Shown here piece after piece: positions 1 to 7,319 of a DNA stretch of 9,192 nucleotides; position 1 is the first letter of the stretch, and every line of letters begins with the position of its first letter. A program made the position numbers and the translations under genes. Location of the stretch: positions 26,129-35,320 of the forward strand of contig MHEF01000143.1 in NCBI GenBank assembly GCA_001805125.1, written 5' to 3'. The stretch is from Nitrospirae bacterium RBG_13_39_12 (GTDB lineage Bacteria; Nitrospirota; Thermodesulfovibrionia; Thermodesulfovibrionales; SM23-35). The notes beneath the pieces were generated by a model. The model was not told the DNA's origin and searched no databases. It saw only the letters and a list, made by a program, of their open reading frames with translations.

Positions 1-1
1 G

Positions 2-103
2 AATTTGCAGTCTCGCCATATTGAAAACTATTTATCTAATATAACCCCAAAAAATGCATGTAATTTTCTTTACAGGAAGGCATATGTGCAGAAAAGCGGT
101 TGA
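2..103 (+). CDS. Possible 3' end of an unidentified gene (partial)
   Basis: This plus-strand frame is open from the left edge for 33 codons and closes with TGA at 101-103. The other two plus-strand frames stop within the first 45 bases or so. The predicted tail is polar and mixed in composition (it begins NLQSRHIENYL and ends AYVQKSG), with no motif I recognise. The main support is context: a hairpin usable as a terminator on both strands lies 63 bases downstream, as expected between two converging genes. A stretch this short can be open by chance, so this could also be non-coding. The sequence to the left would decide. Confidence 0.28.
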   Translation, partial: NLQSRHIENYLSNITPKNACNFLYRKAYVQKSG

Positions 104-166
104 TTTGATATTTACAGTAATTTCATTATTTCTTTGAAACGTGGGATATCAAAAAAGTAAAAGAAA

Positions 167-200
167 AAAAGGGCAGGTTAACAACTTAACCTGCCCTTTT
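167..200. terminator. Bidirectional intrinsic terminator after atpE
   Basis: A perfect 14-bp inverted repeat (AAAAGGGCAGGTTA at 167-180, complement at 187-200) encloses a 6-base loop. Read on the minus strand it begins 8 bases past the atpE stop codon and the stem runs into a long T tract (the A-rich stretch at 151-170), the classic intrinsic terminator layout. On the plus strand the stem ends in TTTT and is followed by CTCATTTTTT, so it could also stop transcripts coming from the left. Confidence 0.9.
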
Positions 201-208
201 CTCATTTT

Positions 209-571
209 TTATTGAAGGAGCTTGCCAAAAGGATTCACGAAGATCAGAATAAGTGCAACAACGAGAGCATAGATTGTGAGTGACTCAATCATTGCCAGAC
301 CGATAATAAGAGATGTCGTAATCTTACCTGATGCGCCTGGATTCCTTGCTATGCCTTCGCATGCCTTTGCAGTACCGAGACCTTGACCTAATCCGCAACC
401 GGCAGCACCAAGTCCTACACCGAGAGCTGCTGCAATGGCAGCCATAGCATAATAAAAGACATTGGAACTTCCACCAGCTGCTGCTGCTTCAGCCTCCTCA
501 GCAAGGGCAATAGGTGCTAATATTAACGTAAGTGCGAAGATGAGCAGGATTACAGTAATAGTTTTTTTCAT
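209..571 (-). CDS. atpE: F-type ATP synthase subunit c, with signal peptide
   Basis: This is the proteolipid of the Fo rotor; a ring of copies in the inner membrane carries the coupling ion past subunit a. The 120-residue product has a basic start (MKK), a hydrophobic core and an ALA site, so cleavage after residue 24 is likely and would leave about 96 residues. Two membrane helices follow: a glycine-rich one (about 40-70, GVGLGAAG) and a second at about 84-112. They are joined by the polar loop ARNPGASG. The ion-binding carboxylate is E96 in AMIESLTIY, and Q63, S97 and Y101 lie around the same site. Typical c subunits are 75-90 residues, so the excess is the signal peptide. The long start is supported by a strong ribosome site 6 bases upstream. 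Two cysteines (C59, C71) are slightly unusual. The gene lies 29 bases after atpB and is the last of the operon. The coupling ion cannot be settled from the sequence. Confidence 0.96.
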   Translation of the reverse strand: MKKTITVILLIFALTLILAPIALAEEAEAAAAGGSSNVFYYAMAAIAAALGVGLGAAGCGLGQGLGTAKACEGIARNPGASGKITTSLIIGLAMIESLTIYALVVALILIFVNPFGKLLQ

Positions 572-577
572 TACTTT

Positions 578-585
578 CCTCCCCC
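578..585 (-). promoter_or_regulatory. Ribosome binding site of atpE
   Basis: On the minus strand GGGGGAGG is followed after 6 bases by the ATG at 571. It fixes the start at the longer reading that includes the signal peptide; no comparable site precedes the internal ATG at codon 43. Confidence 0.85.
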
Positions 586-600
586 TTTCATAATATTCAA

Positions 601-1293
601 TTAATGTGCCTCTTCAACGGCACCAGCTAGATACAGTGTAGCCAAAAGTGTAAAGACAAATGCCTGCACAACACTGACAAGCAGACCAAGGCATAAAATT
701 AACGTTGGAATAAACCACGGGGCAAGTATTGCAAGAACAAGAAGTAATATATGTTTTGCAACCATATTGCCGAACAACCTGACTGTAAGGGTTAAAGGTC
801 TTGCTATGTGTCCGATAAACTCTATGACGAACATCAGTATCATAAGAGGAAGCGCAGCCACAGAACGTATAGGACCAAGAAAATGGTTTAAGTATTTAAC
901 ACCATGAGCTCTAATCCCATAATAGTGAGTTGCGAAAAAAACAGGCACTGCCATAGCTGCATTTGTATTTACATTCGCAGTCGCAGCAGTAAATCCAGGT
1001 ATCAAACCCATTAAATTACAGATAAGTATATATATAAATATAGTGCAGATAAAAGGAAACAGTTTTGGACCCCAGTGGTGTCCTATGTTGTCATCCACCA
1101 ACTTTACCATTGCCTCAACTATCATTTCGATAAAATTCTGAATGCCTCTTGGTACCAAATGCAGTGACCCTCTTACCATAAGTGCTAACACTACTAAAAT
1201 TATTGATGCGAGAATGCCGTAGGTAACATTGTGCGGGACTACATCTGGACTAACAAAGGCGTCCATTAAAAGAACTTCATGCATACCTTCCAT
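601..1293 (-). CDS. atpB: F-type ATP synthase subunit a
   Basis: This is the Fo stator subunit that forms the two ion half-channels beside the c ring in the inner membrane. The 230-residue product is strongly hydrophobic with about five membrane segments. The family signature PLTLTVRLFGNM holds the essential arginine R172 (E. coli R210). E158 sits 14 residues before it, as E. coli E196 does. Q210 in VVQAFVF matches E. coli Q252, and the C-terminus YLAGAVEEAH is typical. The position of E. coli E219 is histidine here (H181) and that of H245 appears to be glycine, a covariation known from other lineages. GAGGAGG 5 bases upstream supports the ATG at 1293; an in-frame ATG three codons later is less well placed. 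It is the first gene of a two-gene operon with atpE and has its own promoter. No atpI, b, delta or F1 genes are adjacent, so the rest of the enzyme must be encoded elsewhere. Confidence 0.96.
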   Translation of the reverse strand: MEGMHEVLLMDAFVSPDVVPHNVTYGILASIILVVLALMVRGSLHLVPRGIQNFIEMIVEAMVKLVDDNIGHHWGPKLFPFICTIFIYILICNLMGLIPGFTAATANVNTNAAMAVPVFFATHYYGIRAHGVKYLNHFLGPIRSVAALPLMILMFVIEFIGHIARPLTLTVRLFGNMVAKHILLLVLAILAPWFIPTLILCLGLLVSVVQAFVFTLLATLYLAGAVEEAH

Positions 1294-1298
1294 GGGAA

Positions 1299-1305
1299 CC
1301 TCCTC
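1299..1305 (-). promoter_or_regulatory. Ribosome binding site of atpB
   Basis: The minus strand reads GAGGAGG followed by TTCCC and the ATG at 1293. This is a near-ideal Shine-Dalgarno site and favours the first of two close in-frame ATG codons. Confidence 0.85.
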
Positions 1306-1323
1306 AAGGGAAAAATCGGAGTT

Positions 1324-1352
1324 ATATTACATAAGAGAACTTTAAAAGTCAA
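1324..1352 (-). promoter_or_regulatory. Sigma-70-type promoter of atpBE
   Basis: On the minus strand a -35 box TTGACT (1352-1347) is separated by 17 bases from a -10 box TAATAT (1329-1324). The predicted start is near 1317, giving a leader of about 24 bases that contains the atpB ribosome site. It lies in the 196-base gap between the PBP1A gene and atpB, so atpBE can be transcribed independently even though mrcA is upstream on the same strand and no clear terminator separates them. Confidence 0.65.
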
Positions 1353-1489
1353 GAGATTATAGTAAATAAAATTTAATCTTCTAGAAATTTATTTATGGGA
1401 AATATTAGACCTGCAAAAGTCATTGTAATTACTAAAAAATATTACTGCAAATTATATAACAGAAAACAAAACCCTCCTTTGGAAAAATA

Positions 1490-3796
1490 CTAATCAAAAT
1501 CAGGGGTTAAGATATTTCCGATTATCTTCCCAATAGAGGTTGATGGTGCATATTGTTTAGGTTCTGTACCTTCTTTAAAATATTCTTTTATCGCTGCTGA
1601 TTCGTCTTGTGATAATAGCCCTGTGGCAGGGTCTATAGGGTAACTCTCTATTCCTTCAGGGATAGTAAAATCTTCTGGGTCCCCCAGAACACTCCCCATA
1701 AAAGACACCCAAATAGGTGATGCAACACGTGCACCAGTCTCCTGAGGCCCAAGAGATCTCATATCGTCAAATCCAACCCAAACAGCTGCAACTAAACTAG
1801 GAGTAAACCCAACGAACCATGCATCTCTGTACTCGTTTGTTGTCCCTGTTTTACCGGCAACAGGCTTACCGAGTGCTTTCGCTCTCCATCCGGTACCGTT
1901 TTGTACAACATCCTCCATAATGGAAGTTATCAGGAAAGCTGTCTGGGGACTAATAACCTCTGTTGCTTCCGGTTCATTGCTTTCAAGAACCTTGCCTTTT
2001 GAATCTGTTACATATTTAACTGCAATAGGGGTTACCTTCATACCACCACTCGCAAATACATTATAAGTTGAAGCAAGGTCAAGTGGAGTTATACTTAGTG
2101 AACCTAGTGCAATAGTCAGGTCCCTCGGCATTTCTCCTTGTATTCCTATAATCCTGGCAAAGTCAATTATTTTACCCACTCCTACTGACTCAACCAACTT
2201 AACTGTAACCACATTTCTTGACAATGCTAAAGCCTCCCTTAACCGTGTAGGGCCATAATGTTTGTGATCATAATTCTCAGGATTCCATTGGCCCTTCGGT
2301 CCCCCATAATAAGTTATAGGTTCATCCATAATAGTGCTGGCAGGAGTAAAGCCATTGTCCAAAGCAGCTGCATAAATAATTGGTTTAAATGCAGAACCTG
2401 GCTGCCTTTTTGCATACACAGCCCTGTTAAATTCACTCCTCACAAAATTATAGCCCCCTATCAATACCTTAATAAACCCACTGCCAGGCTCTAAAGCAAC
2501 CAAGGCCCCCTCTACTTCGGGATCCTGCTCAAGCGAAAGCCGGACATCGCTGCCGCGTATGCTTTTTATGCTCACCCTCACTACATCACCTGGGTAAAGT
2601 ATCTGAGTCAACTTAAAATCTTTCAGAACCTTACATGTACCCTTCTTAGGTTCATAGATACAAGAAGCCCATTTTGCATCTTCAACTAAAAGTTTCCCTA
2701 TAACTCCCCTTGTCTTAATCAGTGCATCTTTTTTATTAACTTTCAGTACAAGCCCTGAAAAGCTATCCCCAGGATTTGTAACAAGTGAGGTTGTGAAATC
2801 CTTATTCTCCATCTCTTTTTCTATATCAACATTTTTTTTATTTTCTAATGGCCCTCGCCAACCTTTTCTCTTGTCAAATACCCGGAGCCCTTCCTGCAGG
2901 GACTTTGCAGCTGACAATTGTGCATTCCTATCCAATGTCGTATAGACCTTTAAGCCTTTTTTATAAATAGTATCTTCAGAATATTTACTCTCAAGATACT
3001 TTTTAACGTATTCTATGAAATAGTTATTTGCCTCTATGTCCTTTCTCATGCTTGAAAGATAAATAGGCTGTTTCAATGCATTATCCTTCTCAGACCGCTT
3101 GATAAATCCTTCTTCCTCCATTCGTGACAGCACTATCTTCTGTCTCTCTTTGGCCTTCGTGAGATTATTGAATGGGGAATATGATGAAGGCGCCTTAATA
3201 AGACCTGCAATCAATGCTGCTTCAGACAGTGTTATATCCTCAACCGACTTTCCAAAATATGTCCTTGATGCCATTTCAACCCCATATGCACCATGTCCAA
3301 AATATACTTTGTTTAAATATAGTTCTAATATCTCTTTCTTATCGAGTTTTTTTTCTATTTTTATCGCAAGCGCAGCTTCTCTGAGCTTTCTTTTCAAAGT
3401 TTTTTCGGGTGTAAGAAACATTACCTTTGCAAGCTGCTGGGTTATTGTACTTCCGCCTTCTCTCAATTGCACATAAAGAATGTCCTTTATAATCGCTCTA
3501 CCTATAGCAAGATAATCAATTCCTTTATGTCTCCAGAATCTTGAATCTTCAACAGCTATAACTGAATTTATCATCTGTTCTGGTATCTTATTTATCGGTA
3601 CAAATATCCCTCTTTCAAACTTAAGCTCTCCTATAAGAACATCATCGTCAGCATATATTTTCGTGCCTCCTAAGGGACTATACTGCTTCATCTCTTCAAT
3701 AGACGGAATTCCCATACTAACTGCAATATAGCCTCCGGCAAAGGTACCGAGCACAATTGATAAAATTGCGAGGATAATAATAAATTTTATTTTCAT
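1490..3796 (-). CDS. mrcA: Class A penicillin-binding protein 1A
   Basis: This bifunctional murein synthase polymerises lipid II glycan strands and cross-links their peptides on the periplasmic side of the inner membrane. A single N-terminal membrane anchor (about 4-27) precedes a GT51 glycosyltransferase domain (about 45-225). That domain shows VEDSRFWRHKG with the catalytic E83, GGSTITQQLAK (114-124), RKLREAALAIKIEK (136-149) and EILELYLNKVYFG with the second glutamate E158. An OB-like insert (about 320-425) follows, as in PBP1A proteins, here with a cysteine pair C379/C388. The transpeptidase domain has the serine motif S468-A-F-K471, the SRN motif at 526-528 and KTG at 649-651. The length of 768 residues is somewhat below E. 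coli PBP1A (850). All catalytic motifs are intact. The start at 3796 keeps the whole membrane anchor; the only nearby Shine-Dalgarno-like bases (AAAGG) lie 12 bases upstream, which is long. The gene is divergent from dnaE. Confidence 0.95.
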   Translation of the reverse strand: MKIKFIIILAILSIVLGTFAGGYIAVSMGIPSIEEMKQYSPLGGTKIYADDDVLIGELKFERGIFVPINKIPEQMINSVIAVEDSRFWRHKGIDYLAIGRAIIKDILYVQLREGGSTITQQLAKVMFLTPEKTLKRKLREAALAIKIEKKLDKKEILELYLNKVYFGHGAYGVEMASRTYFGKSVEDITLSEAALIAGLIKAPSSYSPFNNLTKAKERQKIVLSRMEEEGFIKRSEKDNALKQPIYLSSMRKDIEANNYFIEYVKKYLESKYSEDTIYKKGLKVYTTLDRNAQLSAAKSLQEGLRVFDKRKGWRGPLENKKNVDIEKEMENKDFTTSLVTNPGDSFSGLVLKVNKKDALIKTRGVIGKLLVEDAKWASCIYEPKKGTCKVLKDFKLTQILYPGDVVRVSIKSIRGSDVRLSLEQDPEVEGALVALEPGSGFIKVLIGGYNFVRSEFNRAVYAKRQPGSAFKPIIYAAALDNGFTPASTIMDEPITYYGGPKGQWNPENYDHKHYGPTRLREALALSRNVVTVKLVESVGVGKIIDFARIIGIQGEMPRDLTIALGSLSITPLDLASTYNVFASGGMKVTPIAVKYVTDSKGKVLESNEPEATEVISPQTAFLITSIMEDVVQNGTGWRAKALGKPVAGKTGTTNEYRDAWFVGFTPSLVAAVWVGFDDMRSLGPQETGARVASPIWVSFMGSVLGDPEDFTIPEGIESYPIDPATGLLSQDESAAIKEYFKEGTEPKQYAPSTSIGKIIGNILTPDFD

Positions 3797-3802
3797 TTTT
3801 TA

Positions 3803-3832
3803 ATTATACCTTTGTAGTAAAAGACCTGTCAA
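3803..3832 (-). promoter_or_regulatory. Full-consensus sigma-70 promoter of mrcA, probably leaderless
   Basis: The minus strand carries perfect consensus boxes: -35 TTGACA (3832-3827), an 18-base spacer and -10 TATAAT (3808-3803). Only six bases (TAAAAA) lie between the -10 box and the ATG at 3796. Transcription normally begins about 6-8 bases past the -10 box, so the mRNA should begin at or within a base or two of the start codon. It would then have no 5' leader and no ribosome binding site. Confidence 0.75.
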
Positions 3833-3845
3833 AACCCTTATTGTT

Positions 3846-3864
3846 GTCTACATGTCGTCTACAT
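3846..3864. repeat. Tandem 8-bp direct repeat between the divergent promoters
   Basis: GTCTACAT occurs at 3846-3853 and again at 3857-3864, an 11-bp period that puts both copies on nearly the same face of the helix. The second copy touches the first base of the dnaE -35 box, and the pair starts 13 bases beyond the mrcA -35 box. The placement suits a regulator site acting on either gene, but no regulator is identifiable and the repeat could be chance. Confidence 0.45.
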
Positions 3865-3893
3865 TGACTTGAAACCGGGCATAAGGTTAATAT
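3864..3893 (+). promoter_or_regulatory. Promoter of dnaE-accA, probably leaderless
   Basis: A -35 box TTGACT (3864-3869), an 18-base spacer and a -10 box TAATAT (3888-3893) are followed by six bases (TCCATT) and the dnaE ATG at 3900. The geometry is identical to the mrcA promoter on the other strand and places the predicted transcript start at the start codon. The weak Shine-Dalgarno-like AAGG at 3883-3886 would lie upstream of that transcript start. Alternative reading: TTAATA at 3887-3892 with a 17-base spacer, which gives nearly the same start. Confidence 0.6.
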
Positions 3894-3899
3894 TCCATT

Positions 3900-6800
3900 A
3901 TGCGTCAACATTCAGATTATGTACCCCTCCATCTGCATACGCAATACAGCCTACTGGATGGAATGATCCGAATAAAAGAACTTGTCGAACAGGCTGCTCT
4001 ATTCAGGATGCCTGCAGTGGCAATAACAGACCATGGGAACCTTTTCGGTGCAGTTGAGTTTTACAGACAAACTACAAAAGCAGGAATAAAACCAATAATC
4101 GGCTGTGAAGTCTATGTTGCACCGGGAAGCCGCTTTGATAGAGGGCATGATACTAACGTTGAAGAGACCTCATTCCATCTTATTCTGCTTGCAAAAGATA
4201 ACACCGGATACCGAAACCTGGTCTCACTTGTTACAAAGGCATATACCGAGGGGTTCTACTACAAGCCCAGGATAGACATGGATTTGCTCGAACAATACAG
4301 CGGCGGTCTGATTGGACTGACAGCTTGCCTTAAAGGTGAGATAACATACTATCTTCAGAGGGGGATGATAGACAAAGCAAGGGAGAAAGCCCTTAAATTT
4401 AAAAATATACTCGGCCCAGAAAATTTTTACATAGAAATTCAAGATAATAATCTCCCTGAACAGGAAGAAGCAAACAAGAAGCTTATCGAACTTGCAAAGG
4501 ATTTGCATATCAGTATAGTGGCGACAAATGACTGCCACTACATGAAGAAGGAGGACGCAAAAGCACACGATATTCTCATCTGCATACAGACAGGCAAGAC
4601 AGTAAAGGATAAAAACCGTCTCCAATTTAGATCAGATGATTTCTATTTTAAATCGCCTGAGGAAATGAAGAACACATTCAGAGATATACCTGAGGCAATA
4701 TCAAACACAAGAGTTATTGCCGAAAAGTGTAATGTCGAATTCAGTTTGGGAGCTAACCTGCTACCAATATATGAGATCGAAAATGGTCAGACACCTAATG
4801 CACTGCTTGAGAAACTTGCTATTGAAGGAATGTTCCATAGATTTGGGGCTGATCCAAACACCACCTATACAGAAAGACTCAGGAGAGAACTCGATATAAT
4901 AAAAAAGATGGGTTATTCATCATACTTCCTTATCGTCTGGGATTTTATAAGCTACGCAAAAAAGAAAGAGATTCCCGTTGGCCCTGGTAGAGGCTCGGCA
5001 GCCGGAAGTCTGGTATCATACTGCCTCGGTATCACAGATATTGACCCTGTTAAAGATAATCTCCTTTTTGAGCGATTTCTCAATCCTGAAAGGATAAGCA
5101 TGCCCGATATAGATGTGGACTTTTGCAAAGATAGAAGGTCAGAGGTTATCTCATACGTTGCGGAAAAATACGGGAAAGACCATGTTGCACAAATAATTAC
5201 ATTCGGCACAATGGCTGCGAAGGCAGCGATAAGAGATGTTGGCAGGGCACTTGATTTCCCTTATATAGAGGTAGACAGGATTGCAAAGTTGGTGCCCAAC
5301 ACATTGAATATAACGATCGAAGATACATTAAAGGTTGAGCCACAATTAAAGTCCCTTTATGACAGCAATCCGAGGATAAAAGAATTGATTAATATCGCAA
5401 TGCGACTCGAAGGGCTCTGCAGGCACGCATCAACCCATGCTGCAGGCGTTGTAATCTCTCCAACCCCCTTAACAGACTACACCCCGCTTTATAAAAATCC
5501 TTCAGATGGAAGCATCATGACCCAGTTTGATATGGGCTCAATAGAAAAAATAGGCTTATTAAAATTCGATTTTTTAGGGCTAAAGACCCTTACAATAATT
5601 GACAACGCCCTGAAATATATCAGAGATAATGGTAAAGACGTATCACTCAAAGATATCTCATTCGAAGACAAAAAGACATTTGAACTTCTGAGTTCAGGAC
5701 ATACTACAGGCATATTCCAGTTTGAAAGTGCCGGCATGAGGGATCTGCTTATTAAGATCTCTCCAAACAGGTTTGGAGACCTTATAGCGATAGTCGCCCT
5801 TCACAGACCAGGCCCGATGGGAAGCGGCATGATAGATGACTTCATAAAAAGAAAAAAGGGGAAGATACCCGTCAAATACGACCTGCCTCAACTAAAGGAA
5901 ATCTTAGACGAGACATACGGTGTTATCCTCTATCAGGAGCAGGTTATGAGGATTGCGAACAAGCTTGCAAATTTCACGATGGGACAGGCAGATATTCTTA
6001 GAAAGGCCATGGGCAAGAAAAGACCTGAAGAGATGGAAAAGCTTAAAGAGGTATTCATACAGGGCGCCAAAGCAAACGGCATCTCAGAAAAAAAAGCAAC
6101 TAGGATTTTTGATCTAATGGCTTTTTTTGCAGAATACGGCTTCAACAAATCTCACTCTGCAGCATATGCATACCTTGCCTATCAGACAGCTTACCTAAAA
6201 GCGCACTATCCTGTCGAATTTATGGCCGCCACAATGACTGCAGATATGGACAATACAGACAAAATAGTTAAGTCAATCAACGAGTGCCACGAAATGGGTA
6301 TTACAATACTACCCCCTGATATAAATCAATCAGGCCAAGAATTCAGAGTGATAGGCAAATCAATACGTTTTGGCCTTGAGGCAGTTAAGGGGGTAGGTTC
6401 TTCCACCATAGAATCTATAATCGAATCGAGACATACTGACGGGGTATTCACTTCTGTATCAAATTTTCTCGAAAGGGTAGGTCACGGGAAGGTTAACAAA
6501 AAAGTTGTAGAGAGCCTCATAAAGGCAGGTGCTTTTGACTCACTAGGGATGACAAGAGCTAAAGCGATGGAACTAATGAATAGTATTTTCAGTCTCAGCC
6601 TGAAAAATCATAATGCACATGTATTTGGCCAGCAGAGCATCTTCAGTAATCTGAGCGAAGAATCAACGGAGAATTCCACGGGGTGGGGGAGAGAAGAAAT
6701 TTTAAAATATGAAAAAGAGGCTCTTGGTTTTTATATATCAGGGCACCCGCTGACAAAATATAACACAAAGCTTAAAAAAATCGGGACAAGAAAGACTTCC

Positions 6801-7319
6801 GAACTTGAAGACATACCAGATGGAGAAGAGGTTAAGATAGGCGGCATATTAAGAAATATTAGGAAGATCACTACAAAAGCAAAGTCAGAGATTATGGCTT
6901 ATTTTACACTTGAAGATCCTGATGGTAACATTGATGTAATTGTATTTCCTGAGCTTTACAAAGCCACTATGCATGTCTTACAAAAAGACACTCCCCTCCT
7001 TGTAAAGGGTACTGTGGATAAAACAGAAAAGGGAATAAAAATAGTTTCCACACAAATATCACGATTAGACGACGTTGAAAGAACAAAGGGTCACAAAATT
7101 GAAATCATTCTCAGGTATCCATTATCCGAAAATATTAGTTTACAAAAGCTAAGGTCCATTATATCATCTGAAAGTGAAAGTGGATACCCTCTTTATCTCA
7201 GAATATTTCTCAAGGAGGCTGAGACACTTATAGCTACAGAAATAAAGGTATCCCCTGACAGCGAGACAATAAACAGGATTGAAGAAATAACAGGTAAAGG
7301 GGCTGTGTCTTTCCAATGA
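3900..7319 (+). CDS. dnaE: DNA polymerase III subunit alpha
   Basis: This is the catalytic subunit of the replicative polymerase, acting at the fork with the sliding clamp. The product has 1139 residues, close to E. coli DnaE (1160). The N-terminal PHP domain (about 7-215) keeps all nine metal-ligand positions: H11 and H13 with D20 in HLHTQYSLLDG, H45 in TDHGNLFG, E70, H93, C143, and D211 and H213 in TNDCHYM. The polymerase core has GPGRGSAAGS, the catalytic pair D405 and D407 in PDIDVDF, and D557 in LKFDFLGLKTL. A helix-hairpin-helix region (about 820-880, KGVGSSTIESI) follows. QQSIF at 911-915 fits the QxxLF clamp-binding motif, and an OB fold (about 975-1060) comes next. The start agrees with the family, whose members begin a few residues before the HLHT-type motif. 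No gram-positive PolC-type exonuclease insert is present. It overlaps accA by 4 bases, so the two are translationally coupled. Confidence 0.97.
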   Translation: MRQHSDYVPLHLHTQYSLLDGMIRIKELVEQAALFRMPAVAITDHGNLFGAVEFYRQTTKAGIKPIIGCEVYVAPGSRFDRGHDTNVEETSFHLILLAKDNTGYRNLVSLVTKAYTEGFYYKPRIDMDLLEQYSGGLIGLTACLKGEITYYLQRGMIDKAREKALKFKNILGPENFYIEIQDNNLPEQEEANKKLIELAKDLHISIVATNDCHYMKKEDAKAHDILICIQTGKTVKDKNRLQFRSDDFYFKSPEEMKNTFRDIPEAISNTRVIAEKCNVEFSLGANLLPIYEIENGQTPNALLEKLAIEGMFHRFGADPNTTYTERLRRELDIIKKMGYSSYFLIVWDFISYAKKKEIPVGPGRGSAAGSLVSYCLGITDIDPVKDNLLFERFLNPERISMPDIDVDFCKDRRSEVISYVAEKYGKDHVAQIITFGTMAAKAAIRDVGRALDFPYIEVDRIAKLVPNTLNITIEDTLKVEPQLKSLYDSNPRIKELINIAMRLEGLCRHASTHAAGVVISPTPLTDYTPLYKNPSDGSIMTQFDMGSIEKIGLLKFDFLGLKTLTIIDNALKYIRDNGKDVSLKDISFEDKKTFELLSSGHTTGIFQFESAGMRDLLIKISPNRFGDLIAIVALHRPGPMGSGMIDDFIKRKKGKIPVKYDLPQLKEILDETYGVILYQEQVMRIANKLANFTMGQADILRKAMGKKRPEEMEKLKEVFIQGAKANGISEKKATRIFDLMAFFAEYGFNKSHSAAYAYLAYQTAYLKAHYPVEFMAATMTADMDNTDKIVKSINECHEMGITILPPDINQSGQEFRVIGKSIRFGLEAVKGVGSSTIESIIESRHTDGVFTSVSNFLERVGHGKVNKKVVESLIKAGAFDSLGMTRAKAMELMNSIFSLSLKNHNAHVFGQQSIFSNLSEESTENSTGWGREEILKYEKEALGFYISGHPLTKYNTKLKKIGTRKTSELEDIPDGEEVKIGGILRNIRKITTKAKSEIMAYFTLEDPDGNIDVIVFPELYKATMHVLQKDTPLLVKGTVDKTEKGIKIVSTQISRLDDVERTKGHKIEIILRYPLSENISLQKLRSIISSESESGYPLYLRIFLKEAETLIATEIKVSPDSETINRIEEITGKGAVSFQ

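Noticed and set aside
84..137. Tiny plus-strand frame of 17 codons after AGGAAGG
   Set aside because: It is too short, has only a 4-base spacing and no promoter, and it overlaps the more plausible tail frame at 2-103.
1451..1456. TATAAT on the minus strand in the mrcA-atpB gap
   Set aside because: No reasonable -35 box lies 16-19 bases upstream; the TTGACT/TAATAT pair at 1324-1352 is better and closer to atpB.
1472..1480. Orphan Shine-Dalgarno-like AAAGGAGGG on the minus strand just past the mrcA stop
   Set aside because: No usable start codon opens a frame of more than about six codons behind it.
2258..2494. Plus-strand open frame inside the PBP1A gene (also 3099-3476)
   Set aside because: Both lie antisense to intact transpeptidase and glycosyltransferase motifs, with unlikely protein composition and no ribosome site; they are shadows.
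3809..3813. AAAGG as ribosome site for mrcA
   Set aside because: The spacing of 12 bases is long and the sequence abuts the -10 box, so it would lie outside an mRNA that starts at the predicted site.
4224..4625. 133-codon minus-strand open frame inside dnaE
   Set aside because: It is antisense to the conserved PHP domain and is cysteine-rich and low in protein-like patterning. The sense strand explains the sequence fully.
7316..7319. Possible frameshift or fusion at the dnaE-accA junction
   Set aside because: Both proteins have complete, family-typical ends; the ATGA overlap is ordinary translational coupling.
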